Positions 5,901 through 12,865 of a stretch of 12,865 nucleotides of DNA are shown in pieces. The DNA comes from CAYPCH01 sp964409165 (GTDB lineage Bacteria; Bacillota; Clostridia; Acetivibrionales; Acetivibrionaceae). Position numbers and translations under genes: made by a program. Location: the NCBI GenBank assembly GCA_964409165.1, contig CAYPCH010000107.1, positions 1 through 12,865 on the forward strand, given 5' to 3'. How positions within the stretch are numbered: position 1 is the first letter of the stretch; every line of letters begins with the position of its first letter. The notes under the pieces were generated by a model, which saw only the letters and a list, made by a program, of their open reading frames with translations, searched no databases and was not told the origin of the DNA.

Positions 5901-8900
5901 CTGTGGCTTAGACCGGATTCAGTGCTGGTTGCCTTGTTTGTATTTGCAATATGGATACTATCTCCCTTTGTTGCGTATTTTGTAAGCAAAGAGCAGATTC
6001 ACGTAAAGGAACCTTTAGATAATAAAAACAAGCAGTATTTAAGGAGAATTTCCAGGAAAACATGGAGATACTTTGAGGAATTTGCAAATAAAAAGAACAA
6101 CTATCTTGCACCGGATAATTTCCAGGAGAATCTGCCTAACGGTATAGCATACAGAACTTCACCTACAAATATAGGGTTGGGAATGCTTGCATCACTGACC
6201 GCAAGGGATATGGGGTATATCGGAACCCATGAGCTCTTAAGGATGATTTCAAATACTACCGATACCATAGAGAAGATGGACAAATGGAACGGACATCTTT
6301 ACAACTGGTATGATACACGCACATTGAAGCCTCTGATACCAAGATATGTGTCCACGGTTGACAGCGGAAATTTCGTATGTTATCTCATAACATTAAAAGA
6401 AGGACTATTGGAGTATCTTAACAAACCACTTGTAGACAGGGTTTTTGTACAAGGAATAAATGACACGGCAGACCTTGCCTTTGACAAAAAGGCTTGCCAA
6501 ATGTATATATCATCTTTTGATGATTTTATAAAAAGCTTTGATGAGGCAAACCCAGGCGATATAATTCTTTGGGGCAAAGCTTTGGACAAAGCTTGTGCAA
6601 GTAACGGTATTGACTCCAGCAAGGATAAAATATGGAGTATTAAGCTTAATAATATGCTGGATATGTTTAAAGGTGAAATAAGGGAATTTATGCCTTGGGC
6701 TGTTTTAATTGCAGATATTCCGGATGTTGTTACCGAGCTTCATATAAGTGAAGAAATGAAAAAGCTGTGGGAAGCTGTTGTTAAAAAGCTGAAGGCGTGT
6801 ACTGCGCTGTCGGAGTTACCCAAAGTATGCCGGGATGCAACAAAGGATATAGAAAAGATACAAAAGCATATTGGGAAAGACAAGAAGGTAAGGCAGGAAG
6901 ATGCAGTAAAATGGCTTCTCGAATTAAAAAACCTGCTATTAAAATCTTCCGAACATACCGAAAGGCTTGTTGGTACATGCACAGATCTGGTTGACAGAAT
7001 AAGCAGACTGTCTGACAATACAGAATTTACTCACCTTTATGATAGTAGAAGGCAACTGTTTTCAATAGGTTATAGTATTGAAGACAACACTCTTACAAAC
7101 TCATATTACGACCTTCTTGCCTCTGAGGCAAGACAAACAAGCTTTATAGCCATAGCCCGGGGAGAGGTTGATTCTCAGCATTGGTTCAAACTTGGAAGGG
7201 CTCTTACTTACGTAGACCGCTATAAGGGAATGGTTTCATGGAGTGGTACGATGTTTGAGTATCTTATGCCTCTTCTGATTATGAAAAGCTATAAGAATAC
7301 GCTTATGGATGAGACCTATTCCTTTGCGGTGAGAAGCCAGAAAAAGTATGGAAATCAGAGGAATGTCCCTTGGGGGACATCAGAGTCGGGATTTTATTCT
7401 CTGGATATAAACCTAGATTATCAGTACAAGGCTTTCGGGGTGCCTTGGCTTGGGCTTAAGAGAGGTCTTGTCGAGGATATGGTGGTTGCGCCTTATGCTA
7501 CTGTACTTGCAATACTGGTTGAGCCAATGTCAGCCATAAAAAATCTGAAGAGAATGGCTCAGGATGGTGTTGAAGGACATTATGGATTCTATGAAGCAGT
7601 AGATTATACTCCTGAAAGACTCCCCGTAGGTGAAAAACGTGCTATTGTAAAGAGTTATATGGCTCACCATCAGGGTATGAGCATATTGGCGTTGAATAAT
7701 CTGTTAAATGATGAAATTATGCAGAGACGATTTCATGCTGACCCTGTTGTTGATGCTGCAAAGCTTCTTCTTCAGGAAAAAGTACCTACAAATGTTGTTT
7801 TTACAAAAGAAAACAAGGAAAAAATAATTCCTTTTAAAGAGGTCATTTATGATGAAGTGGATTCATTAAGGGAATATGAAGATATAGATCCGATAATACC
7901 AAAGGTGCATTTGCTTTCAAATGGAAGTTATTCCGTTATGGTTACAGACAGGGGAACCGGATACAGCAGAAGCAAAATGCTGGATGTAACAAGATGGCGG
8001 GAAGACATCACCCTTGATAATTACGGTATGTTCTTCTATATAAGAAATATCAGAACAAATGAAGCTTGGTCATCAACTTATGCACCTTTCATAAAAAGAC
8101 CCGATAAATACAGGGTTACGTTTAAATCGGGGGAAGCCAAATTTTTCAGAAAAGACGGTGATATTGACACTTTAACTGAGGTTGTGGTTTCAGCAGGAGA
8201 TAACCTTGAGATCAGGCGTATAAATATTACAAACCATGGCAGTGAGCCCAGCGTTTTGGAAGTGACAAGCTACTTTGAACTGGTACTTGCCGCTCATAGC
8301 ACTGATGTTGCACACCCGGCTTTCAGCAATCTGTTTATAAGAACGGAGTTTTTACCTGAATTAAACAGCCTTATTGCAAACAGAAGACCCAGAACTGACA
8401 ATGAGAAGGTTATATGGGCTGTAAGCACAATGACAGTAGAAGGTGAGACAGTTGGGGGAACTCAGTATGAATCCGATAGAATGCAGTTTGTGGGAAGAGG
8501 AAGGGATGTCAGAAATCCCATTGTCTTAGAACCGAACAGACCACTTTCAAATACTGCCGGTGCAGTGCTTGACCCTGTTATGAGTTTGAGCGTAATGGTT
8601 AACGTAGAGCCTGGAAGCTCTGTCAAAATCACATATGTCACGGCAGTTACCGAAAGCCGGGAAGTTGCTCTTGAAATTGCGACAAAATATAAGGACACGG
8701 ATGTTGTAGAGGGTGAATTCAATCTTGCACTCACAAGAAGCCGTGTGGAAGCCAGATATCTCAATCTCAAAAGCTGGGAATTGGAGCTTTATCAGGAGCT
8801 TGTATCCCATATACTGTTTTTGAGTCCTCAAAGGGTACAAAATGGCAAGTGCATGGAAAATAACAGAAAAGGGCAATCATCACTCTGGACTTATGGTATT

Positions 8901-11720
8901 TCAGGAGATATACCAATTGTTCTTGTAATGCTTGAGAAAACAGATGAAATAGATATTGTAAATGAAATTTTGAAAGCCCATGAATACTGGAAGTTTAAAA
9001 ACTTAAGGGTAGATCTGGTTATATTGAACGAAGAAGAAAACAGCTATACAAATCCTTTAAACGGTCTTTTATCTGATGTACTGTCTGGCAGTCATGCACG
9101 TGACATGATGAATAAGCCGGGAGGTGTATTTGTTTTAAGGAAAAGCAATATGCCGGAAGGTGATATTATGCTTCTGTGTTCAGCGGCAAGATTAGTTATC
9201 AAAGGTAATTCTGGAGAGTTGAAAACACAGATAAAGGAAGCTTTTGATAAAGAAATGCCTGAAATGAAGTTATTTGATTCTTCTCCGGAGAAATACAATA
9301 GCCAGTCGGAAAGAGAACCTGAACTCCGTTATTACAATGGATTGGGTGGGTTTTTAAAAGATGGAAAGGAGTATGTAATTCATCTTGAGAATAATAACAA
9401 CACTCCTCTTCCATGGTCAAATGTTATTTCTAACAGAGAATTCGGGTTTTTGGTTACCGAAGCAGGGTCAGGTTATATCTGGTATGAAAACAGCCGTGAG
9501 AATAAATTGACCCCTTGGACCAATGACCCTGTAAGTGATCTTTCGGGAGAAATATTGTACATTGGGGATAATCATACGGGAGAATTATGGACAATTACTC
9601 CGCTTCCTATAAGAGGAGAAGAGCCATATACAATAAGGCATGGATTTGGTTATACGGTATTTGAGCATTCGAGTCACGGAATACATCAGGTGATGACACA
9701 GTTTGTACCTGTCAAGGATTCGGTAAAAATAAGTGTTGTCAAGCTCACCAATGAGTCAGACAAGACACGGGAATTAAGTCTGACATATTATATAAGACCT
9801 GTTCTGGGGGTAAGCGACCAGAGCACAGCTCCTCATATAATTACCAAAAGTAATGAGTCAGGCGCTGTTTTAATTAAGAATAACTTTAATGAGGAATTTC
9901 CTGAAAGTGTTGTTATTGTCGATTGCTCTATAGAAGAAAGGTCTGTAACAGGGGACAGGAAAGAGTTTTTCGGCATGGGAGGTATAGAAAATCCGGAAGG
10001 GTTAAAGAGAGTTAAGCTGTCGGATAAGTTAGGCGTCGGATTGGACCCTTGTGTTGCAATGAATGTAAATGTAGTTCTAAGACCTGGTGAAGAGACGGAA
10101 TTGGTATTCCTTACCGGGGCAGGAAAAGATGAAAAGGCTGTTGAAGAGATGGCATTAAGGTACAGAAAACCTGTAGAAGCTGTCAAAGCCTTAAAGGAAG
10201 TAAAAGAGTTCTGGAAAGAAAAGCTTTGTGCTCTGCAGTTCTATACCCCTGAGGCTTCAATGGACTTGATGCTAAACGGTTGGCTGGTATATCAGGTTGC
10301 ATCATGCAGACTCTGGACCAGATCTGCATTCTATCAGTCTGGCGGGGCATTTGGATTTAGAGACCAGTTGCAGGACTGTCTATCGGTTGCCCATATCTGG
10401 CCTGAATTGACAAGGAATCAGATATTACTGCATTCCAGGCATCAGTTCCTCGAAGGGGATGTTCAGCACTGGTGGCATGAACCAAAAAATAAAGGTACAA
10501 GGACAAGGTTTTCCGACGATCTTTTATGGATGCCCTATGTAACAGCTGCATATATATCAATTACAGGGGATTATGAGATATTGTCGGAAAAAACACCATT
10601 CCTTGAGGATGAGCCTTTAAGAGAATTTGAAGATGAAGCTTACAGGATTCCCAGGGTTTCAGAAACTTTCGCAACATTATATGACCATTGTATACGGGCA
10701 ATTGAAAGGTCTTTGAAGTTCGGAGAACATGGACTGCCGCTTATGGGTTCAGGTGACTGGAATGATGGGATGAATACGGTAGGTAATAAGGGCAAAGGTG
10801 AAAGCGTATGGCTCGGATGGTTTCTGTACTCCATTCTTAATGATTTTGCACCCATTTGTGAAAGTATGTCAGAAGGAGAAAGGGCAAAAAGATATCTTGA
10901 TACTGCGCAAAATATTATAAATTCAATTGAGGAAAATGCATGGGACGGAAGCTGGTACAGAAGAGCTTATTTTGATAATGGACAGCCGTTGGGGTCTTTT
11001 CAAAACAGTGAGTGTAAAATTGATTCGTTATCCCAATCTTGGGCAGTTATCTCTGAAGGAGGAAATAAGGACAGAATTGTTGAAGCAATGAACGCACTTG
11101 AGAACTATTTGGTGAAAAGGGATGAAGGGCTTATTAAGCTTCTGACACCTCCTTTTGATGAAAGTGACCTTGAACCGGGCTATATTAAGAGCTATGTTCC
11201 TGGTGTACGGGAAAACGGAGGTCAGTATACTCATGCGGCTGCTTGGGTTGTTATGGCATATGCAAAAATGGGGGACGGGGATAAGGCTTTTGAGCTCTTT
11301 GAGCTTTTAAATCCTGTAAACCATTCAAGAACACATATAGAATACTCCACATATAAGGCTGAGCCTTATGTAATGGCGGCTGATGTATACTCTGTTCATC
11401 CTCATACGGGTAGGGGAGGATGGACTTGGTACACCGGGGCAGCTGGCTGGATTTACAGAGTGGGGTTTGAATACATTCTAGGATTTAAAAAGAGGGGAGA
11501 TAAATTGTTTATTGATCCATGCATACCTAGAAGATGGAGTGGATACGACATTAAATACAGACATGGGAATGCTGTGTATGCAATAGAGGTCAAAAACCCT
11601 GACGAAGTGAATAAAGGTGTGAAGGAAATTATACTCGATGGTGTAAAACATGAAACAGGATTTATTTCCCTTGTAAATGACGGATTGGAGCATAGGGTGG
11701 AAGTTGTTATGGGAAAATAA
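2973..11720 (+). CDS. Cyclic beta-1,2-glucan synthase homologue (NdvB/ChvB/Cgs type)
   Basis: Predicted membrane enzyme that polymerises glucose from UDP-glucose into beta-1,2-glucan, cyclises it and trims chain length. In order along 2915 residues: membrane segment 7-26; a helical region; membrane segments about 429-450 and 453-478; a GT84 glucosyltransferase domain (about 500-830) with DADT (644-647), SHDLLEG (756-762) and RLHRWVRGDWQ (789-799, QxxRW-like); membrane segments about 836-1010; a glycoamylase-like cyclisation domain (about 1025-1590, with TSPTNIGLG at 1062-1070 and WGTSESG around E1471) holding a helical insert near 1170-1360; a first beta-sandwich (about 1640-1930); a second one (about 2130-2400); and a GH94-type alpha/alpha barrel (about 2410-2850) with GFRDQLQD, GSGDWNDGM (probable acid D2598) and HTGRGGWTWYTGAAGW. 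All domains look intact. AGGAG (2955-2959) is 13 bases before the ATG, unusually far. Cyclic rather than linear product is inferred from family. Confidence 0.93.
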   Translation: MHFDLNILLVLAVIAFSFFWIWLLLFKVRDKRYVMMHGAALSNDELEEHARGMAYGHAVQRRSNLINWPIPEMNENYRFILSVYKELNDDVQMGISTTPAAEWLLDNFYIIEEQVKGVRKALTKEQYLKLPTLSTGPLKGFARIYAIALELVSHTDGRIDEKIITNYINAYQSNNVLSGRELWAFPIMIKLALVENIKYLCEKIKVAQSQRKRVEEILSGYDENNPEQLLKLISDIDVELKRKYQISSAFIEHLAYKIRKKGRAFSHILHYVDERLLTNDTDIDRITHKEHSEQTIDKGSIGNCIMSLKYISIANWVEIFEILSKAEQILRKDPDGTYPLMDIDSRNYYRRRLEELALLYGVSETHIASKVVELADREIDKDDLYGQRKRHVGYYLIGKGNVELEKEIGYKRSALRSITSIVNTHPEAFYIGAVSVIALLIIGYVTKYAFRHGSIAFTLMAVFATCIPATDIAVNIVNWLMNHIYRPSFLPKMELKDSIPEGYSTMVVIPVLLTDEKRTEELIENLEVYYLANKEENLYFAIAGDFKDSSRNQEGNEKTITETALKMVKELNEKYARNGESIFFYFHRHRQYNDRQKRWMGWERKRGALIEFNEMLQGNKNTSYSIVSEEVSGLPKIKYVITLDADTILPLGTAKKLVGTMIHPLNRPVVNKEKGIVTEGYGLLQPRIGFGIESVNKSLFSRIFAGEEGIDPYASAISDVYQDLFGEGIFTGKGIYDLGIFQELLSDAIPENVVLSHDLLEGSYIRAGLVTDLELIDGYPAKLNSYAMRLHRWVRGDWQLLPWLGAHIVNRNGDKIPNPLSLISKWKILDNLRRSLVAPLLMLIVILGASVLPGNFVFWMTFVLLTICFPIIIAGIDYIVSMPLIGITAKRYIPVISGMKAALLRTTLQFVFLPYEAYLMVNAIAITLARVFITKRNMLEWVTASDVERSLKNSAKGYIIRMRWAIIQAFLVLGLTLWLRPDSVLVALFVFAIWILSPFVAYFVSKEQIHVKEPLDNKNKQYLRRISRKTWRYFEEFANKKNNYLAPDNFQENLPNGIAYRTSPTNIGLGMLASLTARDMGYIGTHELLRMISNTTDTIEKMDKWNGHLYNWYDTRTLKPLIPRYVSTVDSGNFVCYLITLKEGLLEYLNKPLVDRVFVQGINDTADLAFDKKACQMYISSFDDFIKSFDEANPGDIILWGKALDKACASNGIDSSKDKIWSIKLNNMLDMFKGEIREFMPWAVLIADIPDVVTELHISEEMKKLWEAVVKKLKACTALSELPKVCRDATKDIEKIQKHIGKDKKVRQEDAVKWLLELKNLLLKSSEHTERLVGTCTDLVDRISRLSDNTEFTHLYDSRRQLFSIGYSIEDNTLTNSYYDLLASEARQTSFIAIARGEVDSQHWFKLGRALTYVDRYKGMVSWSGTMFEYLMPLLIMKSYKNTLMDETYSFAVRSQKKYGNQRNVPWGTSESGFYSLDINLDYQYKAFGVPWLGLKRGLVEDMVVAPYATVLAILVEPMSAIKNLKRMAQDGVEGHYGFYEAVDYTPERLPVGEKRAIVKSYMAHHQGMSILALNNLLNDEIMQRRFHADPVVDAAKLLLQEKVPTNVVFTKENKEKIIPFKEVIYDEVDSLREYEDIDPIIPKVHLLSNGSYSVMVTDRGTGYSRSKMLDVTRWREDITLDNYGMFFYIRNIRTNEAWSSTYAPFIKRPDKYRVTFKSGEAKFFRKDGDIDTLTEVVVSAGDNLEIRRINITNHGSEPSVLEVTSYFELVLAAHSTDVAHPAFSNLFIRTEFLPELNSLIANRRPRTDNEKVIWAVSTMTVEGETVGGTQYESDRMQFVGRGRDVRNPIVLEPNRPLSNTAGAVLDPVMSLSVMVNVEPGSSVKITYVTAVTESREVALEIATKYKDTDVVEGEFNLALTRSRVEARYLNLKSWELELYQELVSHILFLSPQRVQNGKCMENNRKGQSSLWTYGISGDIPIVLVMLEKTDEIDIVNEILKAHEYWKFKNLRVDLVILNEEENSYTNPLNGLLSDVLSGSHARDMMNKPGGVFVLRKSNMPEGDIMLLCSAARLVIKGNSGELKTQIKEAFDKEMPEMKLFDSSPEKYNSQSEREPELRYYNGLGGFLKDGKEYVIHLENNNNTPLPWSNVISNREFGFLVTEAGSGYIWYENSRENKLTPWTNDPVSDLSGEILYIGDNHTGELWTITPLPIRGEEPYTIRHGFGYTVFEHSSHGIHQVMTQFVPVKDSVKISVVKLTNESDKTRELSLTYYIRPVLGVSDQSTAPHIITKSNESGAVLIKNNFNEEFPESVVIVDCSIEERSVTGDRKEFFGMGGIENPEGLKRVKLSDKLGVGLDPCVAMNVNVVLRPGEETELVFLTGAGKDEKAVEEMALRYRKPVEAVKALKEVKEFWKEKLCALQFYTPEASMDLMLNGWLVYQVASCRLWTRSAFYQSGGAFGFRDQLQDCLSVAHIWPELTRNQILLHSRHQFLEGDVQHWWHEPKNKGTRTRFSDDLLWMPYVTAAYISITGDYEILSEKTPFLEDEPLREFEDEAYRIPRVSETFATLYDHCIRAIERSLKFGEHGLPLMGSGDWNDGMNTVGNKGKGESVWLGWFLYSILNDFAPICESMSEGERAKRYLDTAQNIINSIEENAWDGSWYRRAYFDNGQPLGSFQNSECKIDSLSQSWAVISEGGNKDRIVEAMNALENYLVKRDEGLIKLLTPPFDESDLEPGYIKSYVPGVRENGGQYTHAAAWVVMAYAKMGDGDKAFELFELLNPVNHSRTHIEYSTYKAEPYVMAADVYSVHPHTGRGGWTWYTGAAGWIYRVGFEYILGFKKRGDKLFIDPCIPRRWSGYDIKYRHGNAVYAIEVKNPDEVNKGVKEIILDGVKHETGFISLVNDGLEHRVEVVMGK

Positions 11721-11741
11721 GCCCTTTACGGCAAATTTCGA

Positions 11742-11770
11742 TAGACATTTTGGCAGTTCTAATTTATAAT
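11742..11770 (+). promoter_or_regulatory. Promoter of the downstream membrane-protein gene
   Basis: TAGACA (11742-11747, five of six to the -35 consensus) and a perfect TATAAT (11765-11770) are 17 bases apart. They lie in the 98-bp gap after the glucan synthase, placing a start near 11777 and about 40 bases of leader. No terminator is visible in this gap, so read-through from the synthase gene is also possible. Confidence 0.75.
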
Positions 11771-11818
11771 AGAATAAGAATTTTTACTATGACATAGAAG
11801 AATAAAGGGGAGGTTTAT

Positions 11819-12670
11819 ATGAAGTATTTAGAAAATACATTCAAATTTTTTGGAAAGTTTTTTCTTTTGGCAATACCCTTATATATTGTTTATGCTGTTT
11901 ATCAGATTCTCTTAAACCCTGCAATGTTAGAGTTTAGTGAGGGTATGACCGATATCGTTGAACAATTTGGGAATAATACTGCTATGCCTTATGAAGAATT
12001 AATGAATCTCTACACGGCGGTGGCAACACCTTTGATACCAGCTATAATGGTTGCTTTTGCTGCATTTGTTGTTTTAGGTTTGTTGGTTTACCCTGCTACC
12101 TATGGAGTTATTAACAAGGCTTTAACAACTGGTCATGCAGATTTAACTGATTTTTTGTCAGAATTTAAAAACAATATTGGCAGATTTATTCTGTTTGCAT
12201 TGGGTAATGCTCTGATTTATATTATTTTAGTGATAGCATCTGTTTTGATTACGGTTGTATTTGGTTTTATGGGTTCATTCGGTGCAGTTCTTATAGTACT
12301 GTTTTATATTGCTCTATTAATTGGAATTCTAGTTCTGCGAGTATTTCTCTTTTACTGGTTCCCGGCAATGGTAATGGATAAGGTTGGTGTTATTGAAGGG
12401 CTTAAAAGATCCTTTAGTGTAGCAAAATCGTATTTTTGGCCTACAATTGGTATCAGTCTCTTGATATGGGTTGCTACAATGATCGGAAGTGCCTTTATGG
12501 GAGCTTTCACCATGATACCGATATTTGGAGCGTTGATAGCAAGTGTATTGCCGGCTTTGAGTGAGTTTATATACATAGCGTTTTACTTTATAGTTTACAA
12601 AGATAAAACAAGTGAAAGTGAAGAAGAATACGACAGCACATCTGGTTCGTCCGGTGAATATTTATCATGA
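11819..12670 (+). CDS. Polytopic membrane protein of unknown function
   Basis: I do not recognise a specific function. The 283-residue product has about six hydrophobic segments: 14-32, 73-95, 123-148, 154-180, 206-230 and 232-258. Between the last pair of helix groups is PAMVMDKVGVIEGLKRSF (182-199) followed by SYFWP, a pattern shared with small clostridial membrane proteins annotated as glycerophosphodiesterase membrane-domain or DUF975-like proteins; no catalytic domain is attached. The tail (about 262-283) is hydrophilic, acidic and Ser-rich (SESEEEYDSTSGSSG) and probably cytoplasmic. GGGGAGG (11807-11813) lies five bases before the ATG. It has its own promoter at 11742-11770 and terminator at 12712-12739. 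Sitting 98 bases after the glucan synthase on the same strand, it could assist glucan export or membrane assembly, but that is inference from position alone. Confidence 0.85.
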   Translation: MKYLENTFKFFGKFFLLAIPLYIVYAVYQILLNPAMLEFSEGMTDIVEQFGNNTAMPYEELMNLYTAVATPLIPAIMVAFAAFVVLGLLVYPATYGVINKALTTGHADLTDFLSEFKNNIGRFILFALGNALIYIILVIASVLITVVFGFMGSFGAVLIVLFYIALLIGILVLRVFLFYWFPAMVMDKVGVIEGLKRSFSVAKSYFWPTIGISLLIWVATMIGSAFMGAFTMIPIFGALIASVLPALSEFIYIAFYFIVYKDKTSESEEEYDSTSGSSGEYLS

Positions 12671-12711
12671 TGGTATTTAATTGCAGTATATTTTTATAGA
12701 GGTTAAAGGTG

Positions 12712-12739
12712 AGGAGGGCTTCATAAGCCTTCCTTTTTT
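12712..12739 (+). terminator. Intrinsic terminator after the membrane-protein gene
   Basis: AGGAGGGCTT (12712-12721) pairs with AAGCCTTCCT (12725-12734) around a 3-base loop, ten pairs with one G-U, and runs into six T residues (12734-12739). It lies about 40 bases after the stop codon and closes the transcription unit. Confidence 0.88.
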
Positions 12740-12799
12740 AGTAAATATAAAGGTGTATGTCACCGTGTCAAAGATAATATATAAATAATTTTAAAAATA

Positions 12800-12828
12800 T
12801 TGACTATAGGTAAGAATAATGGTAAAAT
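12800..12828 (+). promoter_or_regulatory. Strong promoter facing out of the right end
   Basis: TTGACT (12800-12805) and TAAAAT (12823-12828) are 17 bases apart, each one mismatch from consensus, and TG at 12820-12821 adds an extended -10. It follows a terminator, so it begins a new transcription unit whose gene lies beyond the window; no start codon with a ribosome site is seen before 12865. Confidence 0.72.
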
Positions 12829-12865
12829 CCTATTGTTCAAAAATAGAAGAAATTGTAGCAAATAT

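Noticed and set aside
8462..8876. Minus-strand frames of about 100 residues within the glucan synthase gene
   Set aside because: They lie opposite strongly conserved coding sequence, lack ribosome sites and have no recognisable protein features; they are shadows.
2973..11720. The very long frame as two or more fused genes, a polyketide or peptide synthetase, or a cellobiose phosphorylase
   Set aside because: The order GT84, cyclisation domain, two beta-sandwiches and GH94 barrel is the standard single-chain layout of cyclic glucan synthases, and no carrier or synthetase motifs occur.

Overview
The window looks like the chromosome of a low-GC anaerobic Firmicute of the class Clostridia. Three things point that way: the infC-rpmI-rplT operon sits behind a leader with an intrinsic terminator, ribosome binding sites are purine-rich (GGAGG type), and codon use is AT-rich throughout. 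A cellulolytic cluster III relative (Acetivibrio or Ruminiclostridium type) would fit, but the sequence alone does not prove it. All five genes read on the + strand. I saw no tRNA, rRNA, CRISPR array, insertion sequence or phage gene.

Positions 1-1469 hold the translation operon. A sigma-A type promoter (67-95) is followed by a leader with a 10-bp terminator hairpin (205-235) and an upstream segment (121-130) that can pair with the 5' arm of that terminator. This is the layout of an L20-type attenuator. Then come infC, which probably starts at the rare codon ATT at 285, rpmI and rplT, and a strong terminator at 1444-1469. Positions 1546-2334 encode a SpoU/TrmH-family rRNA 2'-O-methyltransferase related to RlmB and RlmP (YsgA).

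Positions 2335-2972 are a 638-bp gene-free stretch with many inverted repeats and a possible promoter near its right end. Positions 2973-11720 are one intact 2915-residue reading frame, a cyclic beta-1,2-glucan synthase homologue (NdvB/ChvB/Cgs type). It combines a membrane-embedded glucosyltransferase, a glycoamylase-like cyclisation domain and a GH94-type phosphorylase region. A promoter at 11742-11770 then drives a 283-residue polytopic membrane protein of unknown function (11819-12670), closed by a terminator at 12712-12739. A good promoter at 12800-12828 faces out of the window towards a gene not seen here.

The first four genes serve ribosome assembly and translation initiation. The large enzyme is a separate surface or osmotic glucan function, possibly assisted by the membrane protein next to it. 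I did not find an unmistakably new system. The best leads are the translation-operon attenuator with its ATT start, the structured region before the glucan synthase, and the possible link between that enzyme and its membrane-protein neighbour.
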